The notes: generated from the letters alone by a model not told the origin. Counted from the stretch's first letter, positions 16,903-25,327 are shown. The stretch: DNA of 64,000 nt from Nocardioides mangrovi (GCF_020073815.1 NZ_JAIQZJ010000016.1:100963-164962), one strand, 5' to 3'. Numbers and translations: made by a program.

Positions 16903-17799
16903 ATGACGGCACTCCCCTGGACCAGAGGGCACTCGACGAGACGGCACCACCGAGCAGCGATCGGCTTCCTCGCGCCGTTCCTCGTCGCCTTCGCGCTGTT
17001 CTACGTCCTGCCGATCGGCTACGCCGTCTACCAGTCCTTCCTCAAGATCGAGCGCGAGGGCACGTTCGGCCGGGCGCACGACGTCTGGGGCGGCCTGAGC
17101 CAGTACGCCGAGGTCGTGCACGACTCGGACTTCTGGGACAGCCTGGTCAACGTCGGGCAGTTCTTCCTGGTCTCGGTGCCGCTGCAGCTCGTGCTGGCGC
17201 TGGTGTTCGCGCTGCTGCTCGACTCCCCCGTCCTCCGGGCGCACCGCTTCTTCCGGCTCGCGCTCTTCGCGCCGTACGCCGTCCCCGGCGTCATCGCCGC
17301 ACTCATGTGGGGCTTCCTCTACTCGCCGGGCACCACCCCGATCCCGGGGATCGCCGACCGGTTCGACCTGCTCGGCCCGGACCTGGTGATGGTCGCCATC
17401 GCGAGCGTCGTCAACTGGGTCTACACGGGCTACAACATGCTGATCATCTACTCGGCGCTCACCGCGATCCCGGCCGAGGTGATCGAGGCCGCGACCGTCG
17501 ACGGCGCGGGGCAGGTGCGGATCGCGTGGTCGATCAAGATCCCGCACGTCACCCCGGCCCTGGTGCTCACCGGCGTCTTCTCGATCATCGGCACCCTGCA
17601 GCTCTTCAACGAGCCGCAGATCTTCCGCACGATCTCGAGCGCCGTCAGCAGCACGTACACCCCGAACATGGTCGTGTACGCGACGTCGAGCATTCCCAAC
17701 TACCACCTGGCCGCGGCCTACTCGGTGGTGCTGGCGCTCATCACCTGCGCGCTCTCGTTCGTCTTCCTCAAGGCCACCCAGCGGAGGGCGTTCCAGTGA
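16903..17799 (+). CDS. ABC sugar permease, MalF type
   Basis: A 298-residue inner-membrane protein with six predicted helices and the EAA loop EAATVDGAGQVRIAWSIKIP (about 193-212), which contacts the ATPase. GGAGG lies upstream of the ATG. It forms the channel with the next gene, whose GTG overlaps its stop by four bases (GTGA), indicating translational coupling. Confidence 0.93.
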   Translation: MTALPWTRGHSTRRHHRAAIGFLAPFLVAFALFYVLPIGYAVYQSFLKIEREGTFGRAHDVWGGLSQYAEVVHDSDFWDSLVNVGQFFLVSVPLQLVLALVFALLLDSPVLRAHRFFRLALFAPYAVPGVIAALMWGFLYSPGTTPIPGIADRFDLLGPDLVMVAIASVVNWVYTGYNMLIIYSALTAIPAEVIEAATVDGAGQVRIAWSIKIPHVTPALVLTGVFSIIGTLQLFNEPQIFRTISSAVSSTYTPNMVVYATSSIPNYHLAAAYSVVLALITCALSFVFLKATQRRAFQ

Positions 17800-18662
17800 G
17801 CACCCTCCAGAGGACCCGCCTGCGCGACCGGCCGATCCCGGTCATCGCCACCACGCTCTTCATGGTCGTGTGCACGGCGTACTTCCTGCTGCCGCTGTGG
17901 TGGATGGTGGTCGCCTCGAGCACCACCCGCGGCGGCCTGACCGACACCAGCCTGTGGTTCCACGGCCAGTTCGAGCTGTGGACCAACATCAGGAACGTCG
18001 TCACCTACCAGGACCACGTCTACGTCCGGTGGGTGGTCAACAGCGCGTTCTACGCGACCGTCGGCGCGCTGGTCGGCACCCTCTTCGCCAGCATGGCCGG
18101 CTACGCCCTCGCCAAGTACGTCTTCCCCGGCCGCGAGGCGGTCTTCAACGTCATCCTCGCCGGCGTGCTCGTCCCGGCCACCGCCCTCGCGCTGCCGCTC
18201 TTCCTGATGTTCAGCAAGGTCGACCTCACCGACTCGGTCTGGTCGATCCTGCTGCCGAGCATCGTGTCGCCGTTCGGTGTCTACCTCTCCCGCATCTACG
18301 CCGCCGCCGCCGTGCCCGACGAGCTGCTCGAGGCCGCCCGGATGGACGGCGCCGGTGAGTTCCGGGCGTTCTTCACCATCTCGCTGCGGCTGATGGGCCC
18401 GGCCCTGGTGACGATCTTCCTCTTCCAGTTCGTCACCATCTGGAACAACTACCTGCTCCCGCTGGTGATGCTGCAGAACACCAAGCTCTACCCGGTCACC
18501 CTCGGGCTCGCGACGTGGAACAGCCAGAAGGCGATCGCCGGCAACCTCCAGCTCTACGTCGTGGTCGGCGCGCTCCTCTCGATCATCCCGCTGATGATCG
18601 CCTTCCTCGCCCTCCAGCGCTTCTGGCAGAGCGGCCTCAGCGAGGGTGGCGTGAAGTCCTAG
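17796..18662 (+). CDS. ABC sugar permease, MalG type
   Basis: A 288-residue membrane protein starting at GTG 17796 inside the stop of the first permease. Six predicted helices and the EAA loop EAARMDGAGEFRAFFTISLR (about 180-199) identify the MalG-type partner. It completes the importer channel. The glycosidase gene follows 57 bases downstream, so imported sugar can be hydrolysed inside the cell. Confidence 0.93.
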   Translation: MSTLQRTRLRDRPIPVIATTLFMVVCTAYFLLPLWWMVVASSTTRGGLTDTSLWFHGQFELWTNIRNVVTYQDHVYVRWVVNSAFYATVGALVGTLFASMAGYALAKYVFPGREAVFNVILAGVLVPATALALPLFLMFSKVDLTDSVWSILLPSIVSPFGVYLSRIYAAAAVPDELLEAARMDGAGEFRAFFTISLRLMGPALVTIFLFQFVTIWNNYLLPLVMLQNTKLYPVTLGLATWNSQKAIAGNLQLYVVVGALLSIIPLMIAFLALQRFWQSGLSEGGVKS

Positions 18663-18718
18663 AGCCGACCCTCCCCGCGACCTCCACCCACCCGATCCTC
18701 GACACCGGGAGCTCCCTC

Positions 18719-21172
18719 ATGTCCTCCTCCCCCGATCTGCCTGCCCTCGTGGCTCGCCTCACCCTCGAGCAGAAGGTGCGGCTGCTGACCGGCGCCGACT
18801 TCTGGGCGCTCTACGACGAGTCCGCCGTCGGGCTGCGCCGGATGGTCACCTCCGACGGACCGGCGGGCGTGCGCGGCGAGCTCTGGGACGAGCGCGACCC
18901 CTCCACCAACATCCCCAGCCCCACGGCGATCGCGGCCAGCTGGGACGCCGAGCTCGTCGAGACCGTCGGCCGGCTCCTGGCCCACGAGGCCCGCCGCAAG
19001 GGCGTCGACGTCGTCCTCGCGCCGACCGTCAACCTGCACCGGTCGCCGTACGGCGGCCGCCACTTCGAGTGCCTCTCGGAGGACCCGGTCCTCACCGGCG
19101 ACCTCGGCCTCGCCCTGGTCCGCGGCCTGCAGTCGCAGGGCGTCGGAGCGACCGTGAAGCACTTCGTGGCCAACGACTCCGAGACCGACCGTCTCACCGT
19201 CGACGCGCGGGTCGACGAGCGCACGCTCCGCGAGCTCTACCTCGCCCCCTTCGAGCGGATCGTCCGCGACGGCGGGGTCTGGGCGGTGATGGCGGCGTAC
19301 AACACGGTCAACGGCACCACGATGACCGAGAGCCCGATGCTGCGGGACGTGCTCCACGACGAGTGGGGCTTCGACGGCGTGACGATGACGGACTGGTACG
19401 CCGGGCGCTCGACCGTTCCGGCCGCGCTCGGCGGCCTGGACCTGATCATGCCCGGCCCGACCGGCCCCTGGCGGGACGCATTGGTCGAGGCGGTCCGCGA
19501 CGGTCGGGTCGACGAGGCGCTGGTCGACGACAAGGTGGTCCGCCTGCTGCGGCTGGCCTCCCGCGTCGGCGCCCTCGCGGACGGTCCGGCCGCACTGCCG
19601 GTCGAGCCGTGGACCGACGAGGAGAGCGACGCGCTCGTCCAACGCGCCGCCGCGGCCGGCTTCGTGCTGGTCCGCAACGAGCCGGTCGGCCCCGACCCGG
19701 CTCCCGTGCTGCCGCTGCGACCCGACGTACGCCGGGTCGCGGTGATCGGGCCGAACGCCCGCGAGGCCCGGTTCCTCGGTGGCGGCAGCGCCCTGGTCTT
19801 CCCGCCGGCGACGGTGTCGCCGCTGGCGGGCCTCCTGGCTGCGCTCGGGCCGGACGTCGAGGTGACCTACTGCCTCGGTGCCCGCGGCCACGAGCGCGTC
19901 TCGGCTGCGGATCCCGCGCTCCTGACACTCCTCGACGGGGAGCGCGGGATCCGCGTCGAGTTCCGGGGCGCCGGGGGTGCCGTGCTCGGCGTCGACCACC
20001 GGCTGGGCTCGGCGTTCAACTGGAACAACGCCTTCGAGGGCGTCGACCCGGCGCTCATCACCGAGATCGCGCTGGACACCGTCGTCACCGCCGACCAGAC
20101 CGGTGACTACCGGATCGGCGCCTCGGGAGTCGGCCGGTTCCGGCTGCGCCTGGACGACAAGCCGGCCTTCGACGAGCTCCTCGAGCTGCCGCCCGGCGCC
20201 GACCCGGTGGAGGGCCTGATGCGGCCGCCGCAGGAGTGGTCGACGGTCCGCCTCGAGGCCGGCCAGTCGGTCCGGGTGTCGCTGGTCCACGTCGTCAAGG
20301 AGCACACCCCCGACGAGGACCTGCTGGTCTCGCTGCAGCTCGCCGTGGACTGCACGGTCGAGGACGACGACGCCTCGCTCGCCCACGCCGTCGCCGACGC
20401 CGCGGCCGCCGACGTGGCCATCGTGGTCGTCGGCACCAGCGAGGAGGTCGAGAGCGAGGGGTTCGACCGCACCGGCCTGGCGCTCCCGGGACGCCAGGAC
20501 GAGCTGGTGCGGCGGGTGGCGGCCGCCCGCCCCGAGACCGTCGTGGTCGTCAACGCCGGGGCACCGGTGCTGCTGCCGTGGCGCGACGAGGTGGCCGCCA
20601 CCCTGCTCGCGTGGTTCCCCGGGCAGGAGTTCGGCGGTGCGCTGGCCGACGTCCTCACCGGCCGCGTCGAGCCCGGCGGCCGGCTGCCGACCACCTGGCC
20701 GGCCGTGGAGGGTCGCTCGCTCCCGTCGACGACGCCCGTCGACGGCGCTCTCGCCTACGACGAGGGGATCCACGTCGGCTACCGGCGCTTCCTGCACGAC
20801 CAGGTCGAGCCGGCGTACTGGTTCGGCCACGGGCTGGGCTACACGACCTGGTCCTACGATGCGGTCGCCGCCCGCGACGACGGCATCGCCGTCACGGTGA
20901 CCAACACCGGCGAGCGGGCCGGTCGCCACCTCGTCCAGGCCTACCTGGCTCGGCCGGACAGCCGGGTGGACCGGCCGACGCGGTGGCTGGCGGCGTACGC
21001 CTGGGTGTCGGCGGAGCCGGGCCAGACCGTCGGCGTCGACCTCGAGCTGCCGGCACGGGCCTTCGAGCACTGGGACGTCACGACGGCGGGCTGGGTGCGC
21101 GAGCCGGGGGTCTTCACCGTCGAGATCGGGCCGTCCGCCGGCGAGGTCGCGCTGCGCGCCGGGCTCGGCTGA
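18719..21172 (+). CDS. Beta-glucosidase-type glycoside hydrolase family 3 with PA14 insert
   Basis: About 817 residues in GH3 order: an N-terminal TIM-barrel, an alpha/beta sandwich interrupted by a PA14-like domain (about 410-540, with TADQTGDYRIGASGVGRFRL), and a C-terminal fibronectin-III-like domain. The nucleophile is Asp225 in GVTMTDWYAG, and SEEVESEGFDRTG holds the probable acid/base Glu. There is no signal peptide, so it is cytoplasmic. It cleaves terminal beta-linked sugars, and the adjacent importer suggests a plant-derived oligosaccharide. GGGAG precedes ATG 18719. Confidence 0.93.
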   Translation: MSSSPDLPALVARLTLEQKVRLLTGADFWALYDESAVGLRRMVTSDGPAGVRGELWDERDPSTNIPSPTAIAASWDAELVETVGRLLAHEARRKGVDVVLAPTVNLHRSPYGGRHFECLSEDPVLTGDLGLALVRGLQSQGVGATVKHFVANDSETDRLTVDARVDERTLRELYLAPFERIVRDGGVWAVMAAYNTVNGTTMTESPMLRDVLHDEWGFDGVTMTDWYAGRSTVPAALGGLDLIMPGPTGPWRDALVEAVRDGRVDEALVDDKVVRLLRLASRVGALADGPAALPVEPWTDEESDALVQRAAAAGFVLVRNEPVGPDPAPVLPLRPDVRRVAVIGPNAREARFLGGGSALVFPPATVSPLAGLLAALGPDVEVTYCLGARGHERVSAADPALLTLLDGERGIRVEFRGAGGAVLGVDHRLGSAFNWNNAFEGVDPALITEIALDTVVTADQTGDYRIGASGVGRFRLRLDDKPAFDELLELPPGADPVEGLMRPPQEWSTVRLEAGQSVRVSLVHVVKEHTPDEDLLVSLQLAVDCTVEDDDASLAHAVADAAAADVAIVVVGTSEEVESEGFDRTGLALPGRQDELVRRVAAARPETVVVVNAGAPVLLPWRDEVAATLLAWFPGQEFGGALADVLTGRVEPGGRLPTTWPAVEGRSLPSTTPVDGALAYDEGIHVGYRRFLHDQVEPAYWFGHGLGYTTWSYDAVAARDDGIAVTVTNTGERAGRHLVQAYLARPDSRVDRPTRWLAAYAWVSAEPGQTVGVDLELPARAFEHWDVTTAGWVREPGVFTVEIGPSAGEVALRAGLG

Positions 21173-21181
21173 CCCGACCGG

Positions 21182-21343
21182 TCACCACCACTCGCTGTCG
21201 AGCTTGCCCTCCATCGCCCGCAGGTGGGTGCGCGAGCACTCGTCGCAGTAGAGGCGCTGGCGACCACGCTCGACCGCGGTGGTCCACGTCAGCGTCTTCG
21301 CCTCGTCGGTCTCCTGCCGGCCACAGAAGTCGCAGGTCTGCAC
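21182..21343 (-). CDS. Small two-knuckle zinc-ribbon protein
   Basis: A 53-residue protein from GTG 21343. It contains CDFCG at residues 4-8 and YCDECSRTHLRAMEGKL further on, a pair of CxxC knuckles spaced like a zinc ribbon, and ends EWW. No ribosome binding site is clear, and TAGATT lies just upstream, so the message may be leaderless. It is convergent with the GH3 gene. Function unknown. Confidence 0.75.
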   Translation of the reverse strand: MQTCDFCGRQETDEAKTLTWTTAVERGRQRLYCDECSRTHLRAMEGKLDSEWW

Positions 21344-21370
21344 GGGGCCAATCTAACCCCGGCGGGAACG

Positions 21371-21413
21371 CCGAGAGCCGGCCCCGACGACCTACGTCGG
21401 GACCGGCTCTCGG
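21371..21413. terminator. Strong hairpin terminator
   Basis: CCGAGAGCCGG pairs perfectly with CCGGCTCTCGG, and an inner CCCGACG/CGTCGGG stem extends the hairpin. It lies downstream of the whiB7-linked small genes on the minus strand and would end that transcript. Confidence 0.7.
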
Positions 21414-21462
21414 TCTCAGTTGGAATGCTGTCACCCGCGATCAGGTGAGGTCTTCTGCTGTC

Positions 21463-21669
21463 CTACAGCACCCGGGCGAGGGCGAGCCGCGCCTGCAGGG
21501 CTGCCTGCTCCGCCTTGCGGCTGAGCCGGCGGGCACGGGCCAGCTGGTAGCCCTGCCGGAGCTGCTGCGCCTCTCCCAGGCGCTCGGACATTTGAGCGCG
21601 GGCCAGATTTTCGTGCATGAGATTCATGTCGGTGCGTCCGTTCGGGTTCGTGTTCACGGTGATGGTCAT
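21463..21669 (-). CDS. Small basic protein, paralogue of the 21723-21887 gene
   Basis: A 68-residue protein. From MHENLARAQ onward it aligns without gaps to the neighbouring small protein: HENLAR, then an EAQQ segment, a basic centre and ending LQARLALARVL. The predicted structure is a mostly helical, Arg- and Gln-rich polypeptide without Cys or membrane segment. The start is uncertain; ATG 21627 is an alternative and would give a length closer to the paralogue. Both genes follow whiB7 on the same strand and end at a shared terminator. Function unknown. Confidence 0.75.
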   Translation of the reverse strand: MTITVNTNPNGRTDMNLMHENLARAQMSERLGEAQQLRQGYQLARARRLSRKAEQAALQARLALARVL

Positions 21670-21722
21670 GGGAGTCGGATCGACTTTCTTCGGTTCGGTG
21701 GTGCGCTAGCTCGACCGGGAGG

Positions 21723-21887
21723 TCACAGCGTCCGGGCGATGGCGAGGCGGGCCTGCTGGGCGAGCTGCTCGGCACGGCGGCCGGTGCGGAGCGCGCGGGT
21801 CAGCTGGCGACCCGGACGGCACTGCTGTGCCTCCTCGAGCCGGGCGGCGACCTGGGTGCGAGCCAGGTTCTCGTGGATGTGCGTCAT
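21723..21887 (-). CDS. Small basic protein, paralogue of the 21463-21669 gene
   Basis: A 54-residue protein with AAGGA before its ATG. It shares HENLAR, EEAQQ, a basic middle and the terminus QQARLAIARTL with the next gene downstream, so the pair arose by tandem duplication. It is helical and Arg-rich with no recognisable fold. It starts 72 bases after the whiB7 stop and is probably co-transcribed with whiB7, which would make it antibiotic-stress inducible (inference). Confidence 0.75.
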   Translation of the reverse strand: MTHIHENLARTQVAARLEEAQQCRPGRQLTRALRTGRRAEQLAQQARLAIARTL

Positions 21888-21959
21888 GGCGATTCCTTTG
21901 ACGTCGTTCTCGAAAAGAGGTGGTGGTGCGAGATGGTGCGGGGACGCTGACCGGTGGGA

Positions 21960-22289
21960 CTAGGCAGCGACTTCGTTCTTGCGGGGCCGGCCGCGTGGCC
22001 GCTTGCGCGGGATCACCACGCCCTGGAGGAAGAGCTGGCCTCCCCAGACGCCCCAGGGCTCCCGGCGCTCGAGCGCACCGTCGAGGCAGAGGGCCTGGAC
22101 CGGGCAGTCCGAGCAGAGGCTCTTGGCGTGCTCCACGTCGGCGGGCGACTCGGCGAACCACAGCTCCGGGTTGTTGACCCGGCAGGGCAGCAGCTCGTCG
22201 TCGACCTGACCGGCCTGGTCGTGCAGCTGACCGAGGCTGACGGCCTCCGGCGCACTTCCATCGGTGCGGACGAGTTCACTGATGGTCAT
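21960..22289 (-). CDS. whiB7: WhiB7-type iron-sulfur transcription factor
   Basis: A 109-residue Wbl protein. Four Cys that bind the [4Fe-4S] cluster are visible: LLPCR, LCSDCPVQALC and their spacing. The turn PWGVWGG follows, then an AT-hook-like tail RKRPRGRPRK, the mark of WhiB7 within the Wbl family. WhiB7 binds AT-rich promoters with the primary sigma factor and switches on intrinsic resistance to ribosome-targeting drugs. Its position next to uvrD2, glutaredoxin and nudC matches the mycobacterial locus. GGAGG precedes the ATG. A 400-base leader with an ORF and terminator lies upstream. Confidence 0.92.
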   Translation of the reverse strand: MTISELVRTDGSAPEAVSLGQLHDQAGQVDDELLPCRVNNPELWFAESPADVEHAKSLCSDCPVQALCLDGALERREPWGVWGGQLFLQGVVIPRKRPRGRPRKNEVAA

Positions 22290-22363
22290 GTTTCACCTCC
22301 TTCTTGTGACCTGATCGCGGTGGGTGGTGCGGTTCATCGGTCCGGGAAGACTTTGTGTCCGAG

Positions 22364-22404
22364 AAACACAAAGGCCGCGGATCCCGGTTCGGGTTCCGCG
22401 GCCT
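22364..22404 (-). terminator. Intrinsic terminator in whiB7 leader (attenuator)
   Basis: On the minus strand AGGCCGCGGAACCC and GGGATCCGCGGCCT form a 14-bp stem with one mismatch and a five-base loop, followed by TTTGTGTTT. It lies between the leader ORF and whiB7, so transcripts must read through it to express whiB7. The stem's 5' flank, at 22401-22408, can instead pair with the leader ORF end at 22446-22453 (GCCTGGAG with CTCCAGGC), a possible antiterminator. Confidence 0.75.
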
Positions 22405-22429
22405 GGAGGCTGCCGGTGGCTGTTGGTTC

Positions 22430-22687
22430 TCAACAGCTTGGCGGTCTCCAGGCGGTGGTACCCGGGAAGTAGGACTGGACGAGGCCCAGGTGTCCATCGA
22501 TGCCGGAACCGACGATCGCCTTGCGCTCGCGCACGAGCGTGGCAGTGGCCGGGGCGGCAGCGGACACAGCGGTCCCCTGGACAGCGGCACGACGGGAAGC
22601 CGTGGTCACGCCGAAGGCGCAGCCGGTCGTGGGCATGCCGAAGTCGGACGGGGTCTCAGCCGTCATCCAGATCTGGTTGCTGTTCAC
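22430..22687 (-). CDS. Leader ORF upstream of whiB7 (putative regulatory uORF)
   Basis: An 85-codon ORF from GTG 22687 with an excellent AAGGAGG eight bases upstream. It ends 26 bases before the whiB7 attenuator stem. The product is rich in Thr, Ala and Val, with no domain, membrane segment or conserved catalytic motif. whiB7 in other actinobacteria is controlled by translation of a leader ORF, so this is probably the sensor: ribosomes stalled by drugs would change leader folding and allow read-through. It is longer than most leader peptides, so it could also be a small protein in its own right. An in-frame ATG at 22714 is less well placed. Confidence 0.7.
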   Translation of the reverse strand: MNSNQIWMTAETPSDFGMPTTGCAFGVTTASRRAAVQGTAVSAAAPATATLVRERKAIVGSGIDGHLGLVQSYFPGTTAWRPPSC

Positions 22688-22764
22688 GAGGGCCACCTCC
22701 TTCGGTGAGTTCATGCGCCGACCTTGCCAGGGCCGTGGTGCGCTGTTACGGGCGAATGCTGAGA

Positions 22765-22810
22765 AAACTATCGTCTCCGGTGAGTAATGGGCAAACGATT
22801 TACTGCCCAT
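22765..22810 (-). promoter_or_regulatory. Putative whiB7 promoter with inverted repeat
   Basis: On the minus strand TTGCCC (22794-22789) and TAGTTT, about 18 bases apart, fit a primary-sigma promoter. The AT-rich AAATCGT directly upstream of the -35 element fits the known WhiB7-dependent arrangement, suggesting autoregulation. ATGGGCA (22787-22793) and TGCCCAT (22804-22810) form an inverted repeat over the -35 region. It could be an operator or the terminator of uvrD2. Confidence 0.45.
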
Positions 22811-22855
22811 TTCTCAGAAAGTTTCTGCCACCCCGGGTCGCGGGGCCGGCGGGGC

Positions 22856-24886
22856 TCAGCTGACGACGCCGAGGACGTCCTCGCCGTAGCGCTCGAGCTT
22901 GGAGCGACCGATGCCGTTGATGCGCAGGAGCGCCTCCGGCGTGGTCGGCTTGTGCTCGGCGATCAGCTGGAGCGTGGCGTCGGTGAACACCACGAACGCC
23001 GGGACGCTCTCCTCGCTCGCGCGCTCCTTGCGCCACTCGCGCAGCCGCTCGAAGAGCTCCTCGTCGTACGACGCCGGGCAGTCGACGCAGCGGCCGCGCT
23101 TCTTCTCCGCGCCCGTCATCAGCGGACGGCCGCACTCACGGCAGCCCGCGATCTTGCGGTGGCGCGGCTGGTCGCGCTGGGCGCGTGCCTCGTCGGGCAG
23201 GAGCGGGTCGAGGAAGCGGGACGGCTTGCGCGACGCGCGGCCGCCGGGGTTGCGGGCGGCCGACCAGGACAGCGCGAGGTCGATGCGGGCGCGGGTCATG
23301 CCGACGTAGAGGAGCCGGCGCTCCTCCTCGATCGCGGCCGGGCTCTCGGCGTAGGTGATCGGGAGGGTGCCGTCCTGGAGGCCGCAGAGGAAGACGGAGT
23401 CCCACTCGAGGCCCTTGGCGGCGTGGAAGGTCGCGAGGGTGACGCCGTCGGCGGCCGGCGCGTGCTGCTCGGAGGCACGTCGGTCGAGGTCGTCGACGAA
23501 GGCGTTGAGGTCGGCGCCGTCCGTGGCGGCGAAGTCGGTCGCCTGGGCGACGAGCGCCTCCCACGACTCCCACCTGTCCCGGGTCTGGCCGCGGGTCGTC
23601 GGCATCTCGGCCGTCCAGCCCATCCCGGCCAGCACCCCGCGGACGACCTCGACCATCGGGGTCCCGTCGGCCTCTCCGGAGCGGGCCGCGCCGCGCAGGC
23701 GGGTGACGGCCTCGCGCACCTCGGGACGGTCGAAGAACCGGGCGGCGCCGCGCACGACGTACGGGAGGCCGCGGGCGGCGAGCGCCTCCTCGAACGTCTC
23801 GGACTGGGCGTTGATGCGGAAGAGGATCGCGACCTCGCCGAGCGAGCGCCCCGCGTCGCGCAGGCGGAGGACCTGGGCGGCGACCGCCTCGGCCTCCTCG
23901 ACCTCGTCGGGGCGGGGTGTGTAGCTGACGGTCGGGCCGGAGGGGCGCTGGGCGCGCAGCTCGACGCCCTGGCTGATGGTGCCCGCGAGGAGCGTGTTGG
24001 CGGCGTCGACGACCTCGGGCGTGGAGCGGTAGTTGCGGACCAGGTCGATGGAGGTGGTGCCGGGGAACTTGGCCGGGAAGTCGCGCAGGTAGGTCGCGTC
24101 GGCGCCGGCGAAGGAGTAGATGGTCTGCGCCGGGTCGCCGACCACGCAGATCTCGTCCCGGCCGCCCAGCCACAGGTCGAGGAGGGCCGACTGGATGGGC
24201 GAGACGTCCTGGAACTCGTCGACGACGAACCATTTGTACTGCTGGCGGATCTGCGCGGCGACCCGTGGGTCCTCGTCGAGGAGTCCGGCGGTCAGCAGCA
24301 GGACGTCCTCCATGTCCATCCGGCCCTGGCCGCGCTTGACCTCCTCGTACGACGCGAAGACCCGCGCCACGGTCTCGTGGTCCTGCCCGGACACCGACCG
24401 CCCGCGACCCCGGGCGATCCGGGCGTAGTCGTCGGGGTGGACGTTGCTGACCTTGGCCCACTCGACCTCCGAGGCCAGGTCGCGCAGCAGCGCCTGGTCG
24501 GCCTGGAGCCGCTGCCGCCGGGCGGCGGAGGCGAGCAGGCCGATCTTGGACTCGGTGAGCGTCGGCAGCTCGGTGCCGTGCACGCGCGGCCAGAAGTAGC
24601 GCAGCTGGCGCAACGCGGCCGAGTGGAACGTGCGCGCCTGGACCCCGCCCGCGCCGAGGACCCGCAGGCGGCCCCTCATCTCACCGGCGGCGCGGGTGGT
24701 GAAGGTGACGGCCAGGACCTCGGTCGGGGCGTAGACGCCGGTGGCCACGCCGTGCGCGATCCGGTGGGTGATCGCCCGGGTCTTGCCGGTGCCGGCGCCG
24801 GCCAGCACCCGCACCGGACCCCGCAGCGCCTCCGCGACCCGGCGCTGCTCCGGGTCGAGCGCGGCGAGCAGGTCGGGACCGGGCAT
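22856..24886 (-). CDS. uvrD2: ATP-dependent DNA helicase UvrD2
   Basis: About 676 residues of a superfamily 1A helicase. Motifs in order: Walker A AGAGTGKTR (about 30-38), VVDEFQDVSPIQ (motif II), GDPAQTIYSFAGA (III), VRNYRSTP (IV), TFHAAKGLEWDSVF (V) and YVGMTRAR (VI). A tetra-cysteine module CRECGRPL...CVDC and a C-terminal HRDC domain (INGIGRSKLERYGEDVL) distinguish UvrD2 from UvrD1. It unwinds DNA 3' to 5' in repair. ATG 24886 is preferred, with AGGAG upstream; an in-frame ATG at 24937 overlaps the divergent mycoredoxin promoter region. Confidence 0.94.
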   Translation of the reverse strand: MPGPDLLAALDPEQRRVAEALRGPVRVLAGAGTGKTRAITHRIAHGVATGVYAPTEVLAVTFTTRAAGEMRGRLRVLGAGGVQARTFHSAALRQLRYFWPRVHGTELPTLTESKIGLLASAARRQRLQADQALLRDLASEVEWAKVSNVHPDDYARIARGRGRSVSGQDHETVARVFASYEEVKRGQGRMDMEDVLLLTAGLLDEDPRVAAQIRQQYKWFVVDEFQDVSPIQSALLDLWLGGRDEICVVGDPAQTIYSFAGADATYLRDFPAKFPGTTSIDLVRNYRSTPEVVDAANTLLAGTISQGVELRAQRPSGPTVSYTPRPDEVEEAEAVAAQVLRLRDAGRSLGEVAILFRINAQSETFEEALAARGLPYVVRGAARFFDRPEVREAVTRLRGAARSGEADGTPMVEVVRGVLAGMGWTAEMPTTRGQTRDRWESWEALVAQATDFAATDGADLNAFVDDLDRRASEQHAPAADGVTLATFHAAKGLEWDSVFLCGLQDGTLPITYAESPAAIEEERRLLYVGMTRARIDLALSWSAARNPGGRASRKPSRFLDPLLPDEARAQRDQPRHRKIAGCRECGRPLMTGAEKKRGRCVDCPASYDEELFERLREWRKERASEESVPAFVVFTDATLQLIAEHKPTTPEALLRINGIGRSKLERYGEDVLGVVS

Positions 24887-24966
24887 GCGGGGGAACAACT
24901 CCTGGGGTCGGATGGTTGGATCCGGTGGACGATCCACACCCTAGACGCCGGAGGCGACAGTCCGAG

Positions 24967-25221
24967 ATGAGCGGTTCCTTCACCATGTACACCACCCCCT
25001 GGTGCGGCTACTGCCACCGGCTGAAGAGCCAGCTGGACCGTGAGGGCATCACCTACGACGTGGTCGACATCGAGCAGGACCCGGCCGCCGCCGAGGTCGT
25101 CGAGTCCGCCAACAACGGCAACCAGACGGTCCCGACGTTGGTGTACGCCGACGGCACCGCCCAGACCAACCCGTCGCTCATCCAGGTGAAGGCGAAGCTC
25201 GAGGAGCTCGCGACCGCCTGA
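24967..25221 (+). CDS. mrx1: Mycoredoxin (glutaredoxin-like)
   Basis: An 84-residue thioredoxin-fold protein with redox motif TTPWCGYCHRLK (Cys about 12 and 15) and cis-Pro in QTVPTLVY. Mycoredoxins reduce mixed disulfides between proteins and mycothiol. It is divergent from uvrD2, a pairing kept in mycobacteria. The start at ATG 24967 fits the fold; an upstream in-frame ATG gives an unrelated Arg-rich extension. Confidence 0.9.
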   Translation: MSGSFTMYTTPWCGYCHRLKSQLDREGITYDVVDIEQDPAAAEVVESANNGNQTVPTLVYADGTAQTNPSLIQVKAKLEELATA

Positions 25222-25327
25222 GGCGTCCGTGGGCGGGTTTCCCCGGCTGCCCGGGGAGACCCGCCGACACGCGGATGCCGGCACGGCGAGTCGGCAGGTT
25301 TCGGCTGACCACCCCGGCCGGCGCGCC

